Assembly: GCF_026965555.1 (NCBI RefSeq)
Contig: NZ_CP114040.1
Coordinates: 12,607,501-12,671,500 of the forward strand
Reading direction: 5' to 3'
DNA length: 64,000 bases
DNA from: Nannocystis punicea
GTDB taxonomy: Bacteria; Myxococcota_A; Polyangia; Nannocystales; Nannocystaceae
In this document: positions 44,474-53,323 of the stretch, in pieces
Numbering within the stretch: position 1 is the first letter of the stretch
How the letters are laid out: every line of letters begins with the position of its first letter
Notes under the pieces: generated by a model
The model's input: the letters and a program-made list of their open reading frames with translations, nothing else
What the model was told of the DNA's origin: nothing
Database searches by the model: none
Program-made: the position numbers and the translations under genes

Positions 44474-46378
44474 TCACTCGGCGGCGATTCGGCTGTCGTC
44501 GCGGTGGAGGCGGATCGTCTCGTCGGACAGCTCGCGGATCGCCGGGCTCTCGGCCAGGCCGCTCTCGAGCAGCTCGCTGAACTCGCCGTCGAGCAGGCGG
44601 CGGGCGGTGGCGTAGCGGGCGCGGTCGTCGTTGGAGCGGATCGCCCGGAAGCGGTCCTCGACGCGGCGGCGGGTCTGACGGGCGAAGGCGTCGGCGAGCT
44701 CGACCGCGGCTGTCCCTTCGGGCAGGCCGGTGCGCTGCAGGGCGGAGGCGCGGGTGACCGCGGCGGTGGCGGCGAACAGGTCGGCGCCGATGTCGACGCA
44801 GCGGAACAGCAGCGCCTGGCGCTTCTCGAGGCTCGCGCCCTTGCCGACCATGAGGTGGAAGATCGCCCGCGACAGGCGACGCGTGGTCCGATCGAGCCAG
44901 CGGACGTGCCGCGCGAGCGAGCCGAACTCGGCGTAGCGCGGCCAGCGGCCCCAGCCGAGCCAGCGCGTGGGGTACCAGACGGCGTAGAACGCCCCGACCC
45001 GCGGCAGCTTGGCCAGCTTCTTCTTCAGCGGCACCTTCGGGTCGACGAGGTCGCCGGCCACCGCGAGGTGACGGTCCAGCGCCTCGCGGGCGATGAAGAG
45101 GCGCAAGATCTCCGACGAGCCCTCGAAGATCAGGTTGATCCGGAAGTCGCGCAGCATGCGTTCGACCGGGATCGGCGGCTCGCCGCGGGCCTCGAGCGAC
45201 TCGGCGGTCTCGTAGCCGCGGCCGCCGCGGATCTGCAGGGTGCGGTCGACGATCTTCCAGCCCTCCTCGCTGTTCCACATCTTGGCGACGGCCGCCTCGA
45301 GGCGGATGTCGCGGTCGCCGAGGTCGGCCATCGACGAGGCGAGGTCGGACAGCGCCTCCATGGCGAAGGTGGTCGCGGCGATGTCGGTGAGCAGCTGGGC
45401 GATCGCGTCGTGCTTGCCGATCGCCTGGCCCCACTGCACGCGGCGGTTGGCCCACTGGCGACAGATCTCGAGCGCGCGCTTGCTGGCGGCCGCGCACGAG
45501 GCGGGCAGGGTGAGGCGGCCGGTGTTGAGGGTGACGAGCGCGAGCTTGAGGCCGCGGCCCTCGGCCCACAGCAGGTTCTCCCTGGGCACGTGGACGCCGT
45601 TGAAGCGGATGACGCCGTTCTCGATGGCGCGCAGGCCCATGAAGCGGCAGCGGTGGACGACCTCGACGCCGGGCCAGTCGCGCTCGACGATGAAGGCGGA
45701 GATCTTGCCGGTGTCGGGGTGGCGGGCCATGACGACGTAGAGCTCGGCGATGGTGCCGTTGGTGCACCAGAGCTTCTCGCCGTTGAGGATGTAGTCGCCG
45801 TTCTCGGTGCGCTCGGCGGTGGTGGTGAGGTTGCCGGGGTCGGAGCCGACGTCGCGCTCGGTGAGGGCGAACGCGGACACGGCTCCGCGCGCGCAGCGGG
45901 GCAGGTACTTGGCCTTCTGGGCGTCGGTGCCGAACAGCTTGACCGGCTGCGGCACGCCGATCGATTGATGCGCGGACAGCAGGGCGACGAGGTTGCCGTC
46001 CTGGCTGGTGATGAGCTTGATGACCTCGCAGTACTCGCGCTGGGTGAAGCCGAGGCCGCCGTACTCGACGGGGATCTTCATGCCGAAGGCGCCCATGGCT
46101 GCGAGCTGTTCGATGATGGTCTTGGGGATCTGGCCGTCGCGATCGATGGCGTCGGAGTCGACCTCGTTGGCGAGGAAGCGCCGCATCCGCTCGTAGAAGG
46201 CCCGGAACGCCGGGCGCTCCGGCGGCGCGTCCGGGAAGGGATGCACGAGGTCGAGGCGGAAGTTGCCGAGGAACAGCTCCCGGAGGAAGGAGGGCGCGCT
46301 CCACTCGGTTTCGCGGGACTCCTCGGCGACCTGGCGCGCCTCCGCCTCGGTAAACGTCTTCGTGGAACGGGTCGTCAT
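44474..46378 (-). CDS. Acyl-CoA dehydrogenase, large FadE-like
   Basis: This FAD enzyme of fatty-acid beta-oxidation has 634 residues, longer than classical members because of a C-terminal helical extension. Recognised are AMGAFGMKIPVEYGGLGF, FALTERDVGSDPGNLTTTA, NGEKLWCTNGT, FMGLRAIENGVIRFNGV, QIRGGRGYETAESL and the catalytic Glu segment IFEGSSEILRLFIAREALDRH. It differs from the first acyl-CoA dehydrogenase in this window, so the substrates are likely different. The ATG at 46378 (MTTRSTKTFTEAEARQ) is chosen from the composition of the N terminus. Flanking gaps (44199-44473 and 46379-46657) hold no genes. A GACATGTCCTTTGGGG unit lies near 44272. Confidence 0.93.
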   Translation of the reverse strand: MTTRSTKTFTEAEARQVAEESRETEWSAPSFLRELFLGNFRLDLVHPFPDAPPERPAFRAFYERMRRFLANEVDSDAIDRDGQIPKTIIEQLAAMGAFGMKIPVEYGGLGFTQREYCEVIKLITSQDGNLVALLSAHQSIGVPQPVKLFGTDAQKAKYLPRCARGAVSAFALTERDVGSDPGNLTTTAERTENGDYILNGEKLWCTNGTIAELYVVMARHPDTGKISAFIVERDWPGVEVVHRCRFMGLRAIENGVIRFNGVHVPRENLLWAEGRGLKLALVTLNTGRLTLPASCAAASKRALEICRQWANRRVQWGQAIGKHDAIAQLLTDIAATTFAMEALSDLASSMADLGDRDIRLEAAVAKMWNSEEGWKIVDRTLQIRGGRGYETAESLEARGEPPIPVERMLRDFRINLIFEGSSEILRLFIAREALDRHLAVAGDLVDPKVPLKKKLAKLPRVGAFYAVWYPTRWLGWGRWPRYAEFGSLARHVRWLDRTTRRLSRAIFHLMVGKGASLEKRQALLFRCVDIGADLFAATAAVTRASALQRTGLPEGTAAVELADAFARQTRRRVEDRFRAIRSNDDRARYATARRLLDGEFSELLESGLAESPAIRELSDETIRLHRDDSRIAAE

Positions 46379-46569
46379 GCGCCGAGTCTGATCGCACTTG
46401 CGCAGGCCTGCCCCGAGCGCTCCGGGCGCCCTCCGCTCGACGCGGCAGGAGCGATGTACACGGCTGCGCCTTTTGCGCGGGACGGCGCGGCGGGCCCCGC
46501 GGCACAAACCTGTGCTCCCGCTCGCTCGCGGCGTTCTGCAACAGCTCGCTCGCGGCGTTTCACCACGTA

Positions 46570-46603
46570 TGTTCCGAGGGACATGTTCGATGGGACATGG
46601 ATG
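46570..46603. repeat. GACATGTC-family pair upstream of a lipoprotein gene
   Basis: ATGTTCC, GGGACATGTTC and GGGACATGG units lie within 34 bp, about 55 bp before the lipoprotein start at 46658. This copy is in a promoter-side gap rather than at gene ends. Confidence 0.6.
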
Positions 46604-46657
46604 GCCAGTGATTCCGCGATGTTCGGGCTGGCCCGCGGGGTGATAGAAGGAGCGGCC

Positions 46658-47707
46658 ATGCGTAACTTGATGGCTTCATGCTTGATCTTGCTCGCCGCCT
46701 GCCCGGGCGACGAGGCGACGACTGTCTCTTCGGCCAGCTCGACTGCCGAGCCGATGAACACGAGTGAGCCGACCACCGGCACGAGCACGGGGGCGACGCC
46801 GACCTCGAGCACGACGGGCAGCGGCGACGCGCCGACGACGACCACGGGGGAACCGACGAGCACGACCGGCGAGGAAGGGGTGGCGGGCCTCGAGCTGATG
46901 CAGCGCCTGGCGGGGCTGTGGAGCGGGCAGGCCTCGATGACGCCGCTCGGGACGTTCCCGCTGATGAACATGGACGTGCGCGCGGCGTCCGGCCAGGTGC
47001 TGTTCAGCCGGGTGGACCTCGACGCGAACAACAGCCTGCGGTTCGCGTTCGAGGTCGAGGACCACGGCTCGGGGCCGGTGCTGGTGTACCGCAACGGCGG
47101 CTACTTCCTCGGCCTGCTCCGCGACTCGCGGGCGGTGCTGACGGAGCACACCGACTCGAGCTGGCGGTTCTGCTCGGTGACGAAGGGTTGCGACTACATC
47201 GACGCCACCTTCTCGTTCGACGGCGACGACCACGTGATCCTCGACGTCAAGGTGAAGGGCGTGCAGCACGTGTACTGGGACGCGTTCCGCGAGGAGACGC
47301 GCGCGCTGCCGGAGCCGTTCCCCGCCGACACGACGCCGCTCGCCCCCGACGCGCCGTTCCCGGCGATGCCGAGCCTGAAGATCGACGTCGGCTGGGCCGC
47401 GCCGCTGGAGGAAGAAGGCGGGGTGTGGGCGATCCTGACGACCGAGCCGTGCGACCTGCAGTTCACCTGCAAGCACAGCCGCTCGCTGCTGGGCCCGGCC
47501 GCGGCGGGGTCGACCTCGGCGTCGCTGCTGATCGACCAGATCCACCCGGGGGACTACAAGCTGACGGTGGTGCTCGACCGCAACGGCAACATGGCCGAGA
47601 CTCTGTTCCCCGACGCGGGCGACGGGGTGTCGGTGCCGAACCAGGCGGTGAACGTGGCGCCCAGCGGCGAGACGAGCGTGAAGGCGACGATCCTCGTCGA
47701 CCTGTGA
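46658..47707 (+). CDS. Lipoprotein with Thr/Gly linker and beta-rich domain
   Basis: The 349 residues start with a short lipoprotein signal (MRNLMASCLILLAAC). A linker of about 50 residues follows (TGTSTGATPTSSTTGSGD and similar). The C-terminal ~280-residue domain (LMQRLAGLWSGQASMTPLGT, VDLDANNSLRFAFEVEDHG, DGDDHVILDVKVKGVQHVYW) has a lipocalin-like or beta-sandwich pattern; the family is not recognised. Export and membrane anchoring are clear. GAAGGAGC precedes the ATG. It is convergent with a small membrane protein gene across a textbook hairpin. Confidence 0.8.
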   Translation: MRNLMASCLILLAACPGDEATTVSSASSTAEPMNTSEPTTGTSTGATPTSSTTGSGDAPTTTTGEPTSTTGEEGVAGLELMQRLAGLWSGQASMTPLGTFPLMNMDVRAASGQVLFSRVDLDANNSLRFAFEVEDHGSGPVLVYRNGGYFLGLLRDSRAVLTEHTDSSWRFCSVTKGCDYIDATFSFDGDDHVILDVKVKGVQHVYWDAFREETRALPEPFPADTTPLAPDAPFPAMPSLKIDVGWAAPLEEEGGVWAILTTEPCDLQFTCKHSRSLLGPAAAGSTSASLLIDQIHPGDYKLTVVLDRNGNMAETLFPDAGDGVSVPNQAVNVAPSGETSVKATILVDL

Positions 47708-47716
47708 GGATCCACG

Positions 47717-47745
47717 AGAGACATGTCCTTCGGGACATGTCTCTT
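47717..47745. terminator. Perfect GACATGTC hairpin with TTCG loop between convergent genes
   Basis: The left arm AGAGACATGTCC (47717-47728) and right arm GGACATGTCTCT (47733-47744) pair without mismatch around TTCG, a very stable tetraloop. One G-T pair extends the stem. It fills the 46-bp gap between two convergent stop codons, so it is well placed as a bidirectional terminator. It is the best-formed copy of the family and a good reference for its consensus. Confidence 0.85.
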
Positions 47746-47753
47746 GGGGCCCG

Positions 47754-48071
47754 CTAGAGGTTCCCGCCGTGGAGGCGGCCGAAGGCGCGGGCGAGCATCA
47801 GCGACATGGCGACGAAGCCGGCCGCGGTCGCCGTGAAGTGCGACCAGCGGCGGAGGTCGAGGTCGCCGACGCGCAGGAGCAGCAGGTAGGCGACGAGCAG
47901 GTTGAAGAGGCCCCAGGCGACGTTGACGGTCGCGGACGACAGGCCCTCGCCGGGAGGGTCGGCGAACGGGCTCTGGAACGGGGCCCCCGACACGCCCTGG
48001 ACGAAGTGCGGGACGAAGTTGGCGAGGAACGCCCCGCCGAAGAAGTACGCGACGTAGTGGTACCAGCGCAT
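47754..48071 (-). CDS. Small membrane protein
   Basis: The 105 residues begin MRWYHYVAYFFGGAFLANFV. Three hydrophobic helices are likely (about 6-22, 47-66 and 77-94), separated by a Pro/Gly-rich loop (GAPFQSPFADPPGEGLSS). It is an inner-membrane protein of unknown function; I do not recognise a named family. The ATG at 48071 is chosen, since the upstream in-frame sequence is Gly/Ala-rich non-coding DNA. The gap to the methyltransferase gene (48072-48370) holds a GGACAGGTCCTTCCGGACATGTG hairpin near 48155-48177. Confidence 0.72.
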   Translation of the reverse strand: MRWYHYVAYFFGGAFLANFVPHFVQGVSGAPFQSPFADPPGEGLSSATVNVAWGLFNLLVAYLLLLRVGDLDLRRWSHFTATAAGFVAMSLMLARAFGRLHGGNL

Positions 48072-48370
48072 GTCTGCCTCCGCGGTGAGGATAGGTCCGC
48101 CGGCCGCGCCGCCGCCAGCGGGCACCCGGGCGCGAGGATGAGTATGTGTCTACAAGGACAGGTCCTTCCGGACATGTGACGCGATGCGGGAGACCGCGGG
48201 CGAGGAGGCGTGGCCTCGCCGGGCGGGCGAGCACAGGCGGTCCCCGGTGGGGTCGGGGTCGTCGACGTGGGTGGCCGGTCGAGCGCGGGCCGATGAAGTG
48301 TGATGAAGCGGACCGGGTGGGGCGGTCGCAGGTGCGAGTCCGCGGGCAGGCCCGCGAGAGACGAGGTGCT

Positions 48371-49318
48371 ATGCTGGCGCGCGTGCTGACCGAGGTCCAG
48401 CGGCTCGCCGCGTTGCTCGAAGAGGTGCTGCAGGCGCTGGCCGAGGTGCCGCTGGCGGAGCTGGTGGCAGGGCGCGCGTTGCCGGAGCCGAGCGCGGGGC
48501 TGGTCGAACACCTGCGGGCGCACCGCGCGACGCTGGCGCCGTGGCTGCGCACGCCGGCTTGCGCCGAGGCGCTGTGCGTGCGCCTGGCCCGGTGGTTGTG
48601 GAGCCGCAACCAGTACGTGCGCCTCGACCGCGCGGCGTTGACGGCGGCCTGCGCCCGGGCGGCCGGAGAGCTGGCGGCAGGGCTCGCGGGCGATGCTGGC
48701 GCGAAGGACATGTCCGAACGGCTAGTACGTACGGGACAGGAGCTGCAGGCCCGGGTGGCGGCGCTGGTCCGCGCCGGCGGCGGCAAGACCGACGTGGTCT
48801 GCAGCGAGTACGCGGTGACCCTGCAGCGCGACGCGCTCGGCCTGGGCGACGCGCCGCTGACCCCGCCGGTGCTCGACGTCGGCTGCGGGCGCTCGGCCGG
48901 GTTCGTGCGCGCGCTGCGGGCCGAGGGCGTGGCAGCCACCGGGCTCGACCGCGAGGCGCCCGACGACGTGGCCCTGGTCGGCGACTGGCTGACCTTCCCC
49001 TTCGGACAGGATCGCTGGGGCACGATCGTCTCGCACCAGGCGTTCTCGCTCCACTTCGTCCATCAACACCTGGCCCAGGGCCCGGAGGCCTACGCGTATG
49101 CGCGGGTGTACATGGCGATGCTGCGCTCGCTGAAGCCGGGCGGGCGCCTGATCTACGTGCCGGGCCTGCCGTTCGTCGAGGCGATGCTGCCGGGCAACAC
49201 CTATCGCTGCACGCGAGTGCCGCTGCCGGAGGCGATGCTGACCGAGGCGGTGCATGCGCTCGAGCGCACGGCCGGGTTCGAGCTGGCGTACGCGGCCCAC
49301 GTCGAGCGGCTGGCCTGA
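48371..49318 (+). CDS. SAM-dependent methyltransferase-like protein
   Basis: The 315 residues have a helical N-terminal ~150 residues (VLTEVQRLAALLEEVLQALAEV) of unknown role. A Rossmann methyltransferase domain follows (motif I PVLDVGCGRSAGFVRALRAEG, GLDREAPDDVALVGDWLTFPF, SLKPGGRLIYVPGLPF). The usual hydrophobic acidic end of motif II is present (GLDRE). The acceptor is unknown. A palindrome copy is read in frame near residue 115 (KDMSERL). The ATG at 48371 follows GACGAGG. The next gene, a radical SAM enzyme, starts 21 bp downstream, so the two probably act on the same product. Confidence 0.8.
   Translation: MLARVLTEVQRLAALLEEVLQALAEVPLAELVAGRALPEPSAGLVEHLRAHRATLAPWLRTPACAEALCVRLARWLWSRNQYVRLDRAALTAACARAAGELAAGLAGDAGAKDMSERLVRTGQELQARVAALVRAGGGKTDVVCSEYAVTLQRDALGLGDAPLTPPVLDVGCGRSAGFVRALRAEGVAATGLDREAPDDVALVGDWLTFPFGQDRWGTIVSHQAFSLHFVHQHLAQGPEAYAYARVYMAMLRSLKPGGRLIYVPGLPFVEAMLPGNTYRCTRVPLPEAMLTEAVHALERTAGFELAYAAHVERLA
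48706..48742. repeat. GACATGTC-family element inside the methyltransferase gene
   Basis: AAGGACATGTCCGAACGG (48706-48723) is followed by CTAGTACGTACGGGACAGG, a decayed second arm. It lies in frame between the helical N terminus and the methyltransferase domain. Confidence 0.6.
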
Positions 49319-49339
49319 GGTTCGTGGTAACCTGCGGCG

Positions 49340-50659
49340 GTGGGGATCCGCGAGGAGCGTCGCCGCTTGCCGATCGTGGCGTTGGCCCCGCCGACGCGCT
49401 CGCGCAAGGCGCTGCCGATCGCGGCCGGACAGGCCCCGGTGCCGCGGCTCGTGGTGTGGGAGTTCACCAGCGCGTGCGACCAACACTGCGCCCACTGCGG
49501 GCCGCGCTCGGGCAAGCGGCGGCCCGACGAGCTGACCACCGAGGAGGCGCTGCGCCTGGTCGACGAGCTGGCCGCGGCCGGCGTCGGTGAAGTGACGCTG
49601 ATCGGCGGCGAGGCGTACCTGCGACCGGACGTGCTCCGGATCGTGCGAGCGATCCGTGAGCGCGGGATGAGCTGCACGATGACCACCGGCGGCTACAGCC
49701 TGACCCGCGAGATCGCCGAGGCGCTGGTCGAGGCCGGCGTGCAGAGCGTGTCGGTGTCGATCGACGGGCTCGCCGCGTGCCACGACGCGCTGCGCGGCCG
49801 GCCCGAGAGCTTCGCGCGGGCGTTCGCGGCGCTCCGCCACCTGAAGGCGGCGGGCTCGCAGATCTCGGCGAACACGCAGCTCAACGCGAAGACGATGCCG
49901 GACCTCGAGGGGCTGCTCGAGCTGCTGGCGGCGGAGGGGATCCACAGCTGGCAGGTGCAGGTGACGATGGCCCACGGGGCGGCCGCGGACCACCCGGAGA
50001 TCTTGCTGCAGCCGTACCAGATGATCCCGGCTTACGAGGTGGTCGAGCGGCTGCTGGTCCGCTGCGAGGCGCTGGGGATCCGCCTCTACCCGGGCAACAG
50101 CCTCGGCTACTTCGGGCCGCTCGAGCACCGCCTGCGCCGCAACTCGACCCAGCGCGGGCACTACTTCGGCTGCCAGGCGGGGATCTCCGGCGCGGCGGTG
50201 TCGAGCCACGGCGAGGTCAAGAGCTGCCCGAGCCTCGGCGAGGAGGGCGTGGGCGGCTCGTGGCGCGAGCACGGGTTCGCGGCGCTGTGGGAGCGCGCGC
50301 CGGAGATCGTGTACATGCGCCAGCGGACCCGCGCGGAGCTGTGGGGCCTGTGCGCGAGCTGTTATTACGCGTCGGTGTGCATGGGCGGCTGCACGTCGAT
50401 GAGCGAGCCGCTGCTCGGCCGCCCCGGCAACAACCCGATGTGCCACCACCGCGCGCTCGAGCTCGACCGCCAGGGGCTGCGCGAACGCATCGAGCCGGTC
50501 CGCGCGGCGCCAGGCCAGCCGTTCGACCACGGGCTGTTCCGGCTGATCCGCGAGCACAAGGACCCCGAGCTGCGCGCGCTCCACGGGCCGATCCACGTCG
50601 ACGAGCCGCGGCGCTCGCGTGTGGACGAGCCGCAGGGGCCCGGGTCGCCGCTCGAGTGA
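49340..50659 (+). CDS. Radical SAM/SPASM-domain protein
   Basis: The 439 residues carry the radical SAM cluster motif CDQHCAHC, with the GGE motif in LIGGEAYLRPD. A SPASM-like C-terminal region has many Cys (GCQAGISG, KSCPSLGEE, LCASCYYASVCMGGCTSM, NPMCHH) for two auxiliary 4Fe-4S clusters. Such proteins usually modify peptides or install cofactors. It follows the methyltransferase gene by 21 bp with a GTG start. No short precursor peptide was recognised nearby, so the substrate may be encoded elsewhere. The same architecture is found in peptide maturases (PqqE, AlbA, anSME) and heme-modifying enzymes. Confidence 0.88.
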   Translation: MGIREERRRLPIVALAPPTRSRKALPIAAGQAPVPRLVVWEFTSACDQHCAHCGPRSGKRRPDELTTEEALRLVDELAAAGVGEVTLIGGEAYLRPDVLRIVRAIRERGMSCTMTTGGYSLTREIAEALVEAGVQSVSVSIDGLAACHDALRGRPESFARAFAALRHLKAAGSQISANTQLNAKTMPDLEGLLELLAAEGIHSWQVQVTMAHGAAADHPEILLQPYQMIPAYEVVERLLVRCEALGIRLYPGNSLGYFGPLEHRLRRNSTQRGHYFGCQAGISGAAVSSHGEVKSCPSLGEEGVGGSWREHGFAALWERAPEIVYMRQRTRAELWGLCASCYYASVCMGGCTSMSEPLLGRPGNNPMCHHRALELDRQGLRERIEPVRAAPGQPFDHGLFRLIREHKDPELRALHGPIHVDEPRRSRVDEPQGPGSPLE

Positions 50660-50817
50660 TTGCTGGTTTTTCGGGCATGTCTTGAGCCCCGCTCGCGTTC
50701 GTCGGCCTCGCCAGCTTCTCCGGCGTCGCCATCGCCCGCCGCGTCCATCGCCGGCCGCTGCGGCGCTATCAGGCCCGGCCCTCGCTGGCGGGGTTGCAGA
50801 TCCAGTTTTGATGGGAA

Positions 50818-50851
50818 CTCGAGGACATGTTCAAAGGGACATGTCCTCGAG
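50818..50851. terminator. Perfect 13-bp GACATGTC hairpin between convergent genes
   Basis: CTCGAGGACATGT (50818-50830) and ACATGTCCTCGAG (50839-50851) pair perfectly around TCAAAGGG. It lies 7 bp before the stop codon of the next minus-strand gene. A half-site GGGCATGTC lies near 50676, closer to the radical SAM stop. Confidence 0.82.
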
Positions 50852-50858
50852 AGCCGAT

Positions 50859-51464
50859 TTAAATAAGGTCGTCGTTCTGGGCCGGCGGGGCGCCGTAGGG
50901 CAGCGGGAAGGTGTCCCAGGTGTCACCGGTGCTCGAGTCGGTGTCCGTGCCGGTGCTCGTGGTGGTGGTGCCCTCGGTGTCGAGGGTGGTGGTGCCCTCG
51001 GTGTCGAGGGTGGTGGTGCTCTCGCTGGTCGTGGTGTCGAGGGTGGTGGTGCCCTCGGTGTCGCCCGTGGTGGTGCCCTCGGTGTCGCCCGTGGTGGTCT
51101 CCGGGCCGTCGGTGGCGGTGTCGCTCGCGGTCGGGTTGCCGGTGCTGGTCGAGGTCGACGTGCCCGTCGCGGTGGCGGTCGGATCGGCGGTGTCGCTGAT
51201 GCTGCCGGTGCCGCTGGTGGTGATCGGCTCCTGGGTGGTCTGCGTCGTCGACTGCGAGGTGCCGGTGTCGCTGCCGTCGCTGTCGCTGGCGGTGGCGAGG
51301 GTCTCCTCGACGGGCCGCTCGGAGCAGGCAGTGAGGCCGATGCCGAGCATCGCGCCGAGCACCAGCGCGGGGATCATCGGCGCCGAACGCAGCGGCGCGG
51401 CGCAGAAGCAGCAGGTGGCGACGTCGCCCAGGATGTGACGGGAACACGCGGGACAGAGCTGCAC
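50859..51464 (-). CDS. Zinc-ribbon, membrane-anchored Thr/Asp-rich repeat protein
   Basis: The 201 residues, from a GTG at 51464, start with a zinc ribbon (VQLCPACSRHILGDVATCCFC). A hydrophobic segment ends in a lipobox-like Cys (MIPALVLGAMLGIGLTAC). About 140 residues of Thr/Ser/Asp/Gly low complexity follow, including four near-identical TTTLDTEG/TTTGDTEG units. The protein ends LPYGAPPAQNDDLI. There is no globular domain after the linker. The same N-terminal ribbon plus a 'PYGAPP' end is, as I recall, seen in other myxobacterial proteins. Function unknown. The coding repeats have a 24-bp period (50971-51100) and could change length by slippage. Confidence 0.7.
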   Translation of the reverse strand: MQLCPACSRHILGDVATCCFCAAPLRSAPMIPALVLGAMLGIGLTACSERPVEETLATASDSDGSDTGTSQSTTQTTQEPITTSGTGSISDTADPTATATGTSTSTSTGNPTASDTATDGPETTTGDTEGTTTGDTEGTTTLDTTTSESTTTLDTEGTTTLDTEGTTTTSTGTDTDSSTGDTWDTFPLPYGAPPAQNDDLI

Positions 51465-52382
51465 GCGGCCAGCATAGGCGAGTTCATGGCCGACGAGTAG
51501 CCCCACGCGCGATCGACGACGTCGAGCGACGGCTGGCCGCGGTCGTGACGCGCGGATCGACCCGACGAGACGCGCGGTGCCACTGCGAAGCCAGCTACGG
51601 CGTGAGCAGCGAGTTCGCTGCGGACCACAGCGCGGAGTCCGCGGGCGATGGCTCGGGCTCCGTGACGTCGAGCGACGCACGCCGCAGCACGCCGCGCTGC
51701 AGCTGTTCGACCAGCGCGTCCTCGTCGAAAGAGGCCGCCCGGCTGAGCACGCTCAAGGAGTCGGCGCCCGGAGCAAACCGAGCACGCGGCGATCGAGCTG
51801 GCCGCGCGTGACCGGGGCGAGCGGAACACACGCCCGATCGAGCGAGCGCGCACCGGGCGAACTGCAGCGCACCCTGCTGATGCGCCTGGCCAACCTGTAC
51901 GATCAGCGCCTCGGCAACGCGCCCAGGGTGATCGAGGGCTTCAAGCGCGCGCTCGGGCGTGGCCGTGGCGAGCGGGAGAGCGACGCAGCTCCGTCGCCTC
52001 CAAGGAGTCGCCGGCGCGGGCCGAGCAGATGTTGGCGATCGGCCGCGCCTCGACGAGGATGTCGGCGGGGACCTGCATGGCGCCTCGAGGCCGAAGACGC
52101 GCTCGAGCGCGGGCACCGGGCCGCTGCCGCGTGCCGACGGCCCGCAGGCCAGGCGCGTCGTTCAGGCGAGCGAGCTGCCTTCCGAGCGTGAGCCGCTTCG
52201 GGCCGGGTGGCCGATGTGTCCTCGAGGACATGTCGATCCAGCACATAAGATGTCTCCGAGGACATGTTTGATCGAGCCGCATCGTCCGCTCGGGCTACAG
52301 AGCGGGAGAGGCGAGAGCTGCGCAGCCTCGACGAGGTTGGATGGGTTTATCGGAGGTCGGCGCGCGCGAGTTCGCGGCGCGG
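51465..52382. other. Decayed region without intact genes
   Basis: No intact gene is seen in 918 bp. A TPR-like coding remnant lies at 51856-51960. Palindrome units lie at 52217-52230 (TGTCCTCGAGGACA, a perfect 14-bp palindrome), 52227-52234 and 52248-52268. Elsewhere the frames look random. Confidence 0.5.
51856..51960 (+). pseudogene. Fragment of a tetratricopeptide-repeat gene
   Basis: The frame reads GELQRTLLMRLANLYDQRLG followed by NAPRVIEGFKRALG, a near-consensus TPR unit (small residue, aromatic and AL pattern). Neither side continues with further repeats, a start or a signal. It looks like a relic of the long TPR proteins common in myxobacteria. Confidence 0.45.
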
Positions 52383-53111
52383 TCACGGGCACTCGGGGGC
52401 GGGGCCGTCCATGCAGGTCTCGAAGCCCGGGGGCACGCAGCCCGAGGCGACGTCGAAGGCGAGGTCCGGCTGGCCGATCGGACAGACGGTGACGACGGTC
52501 GGCGGACAGGGGTCGTGCTGCTTGTCGCAGGTGAGGAACTGCGGGTCGCCGAAGTCGGCGCAGACCATCTGGTCCTGCTCGACGTGCGGGGCGCCGAAGT
52601 GCGGGCTGCAGTTGGGGTCGGTGACACACGTGGCCTCGTCGAAGCCGAGGCAGGCCTCGCCGCACAGGGTGAGCATGGTGGTGAAAGGCTCGAGGTCGGG
52701 CGGGATGCAAGTGTCCGCGAGGAGGTAGACCTCGAGGCTGTCGGGGCGACAGGCGGTGGTGGGCATCGCGCCGCAGTCGGTCTGGACGATGCACCCGAGG
52801 TACGCGGGCAAGGGAGTGCAGCCGGGGAACTCGAACGGGGTGCCGAGGATGGCGCGACAGCCGGAGGTGGAGCCGCAGGTGAGCTCGTCGAGGCCCTCGC
52901 AGTCGAGGCCGCTGGTGGCGTCGCCGGTGGTCGGGAGCGCCTCCGTGGTGCTGCCCTCGCTCGTGGTGTCCGTGGCCGCGGTGGTGGTGGTGGTGTCGTC
53001 GGGTGTCGCGGTCGAGGCGTCGCTGTCGCTGTCGTCGCCGGGGTCCTTGGGGTCGCCGATGATCTGGCACGCCGCCGCACCGAGGAGGAGCGAAAGGTAG
53101 AGGATGCGCAT
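52383..53111 (-). CDS. Cys-rich lipoprotein with Thr/Asp linker
   Basis: The 242 residues have a lipoprotein signal (MRILYLSLLLGAAAC). A Thr/Ser/Asp linker of about 50 residues follows (DDSDSDASTATPDDTTTTT). The ~175-residue C-terminal part has more than a dozen Cys (CEGLDELTCGSTSGCRAILG, LCGEACLGFDEATCVTDPNC, CDKQHDPCPP). The 'C..L....C....GC' spacing recurs twice, suggesting duplicated small disulfide domains. It should be exposed in the envelope; function unknown. Start at 53111 with the signal peptide. Confidence 0.8.
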   Translation of the reverse strand: MRILYLSLLLGAAACQIIGDPKDPGDDSDSDASTATPDDTTTTTAATDTTSEGSTTEALPTTGDATSGLDCEGLDELTCGSTSGCRAILGTPFEFPGCTPLPAYLGCIVQTDCGAMPTTACRPDSLEVYLLADTCIPPDLEPFTTMLTLCGEACLGFDEATCVTDPNCSPHFGAPHVEQDQMVCADFGDPQFLTCDKQHDPCPPTVVTVCPIGQPDLAFDVASGCVPPGFETCMDGPAPECP

Positions 53112-53323
53112 GGGTCCATCGTAAGAGATCGGCCGGCGAACGCGGCTCGCCGCGGCTGTCCTTTGGGAAAGGTCGAGCTCGCTGCAGGCCGCGGGCGAGC
53201 GACCGCAGGCGCGCGCTGCGAGGCGGGGAGGTCCGCGCTCGCGGGAGGGGCGCGTCGGCGCGCGCGCGGCCGGACGAGGAGATGGGCGGAGCGAGGCGGC
53301 GAACGGTGCATAATGCGGAGGCC

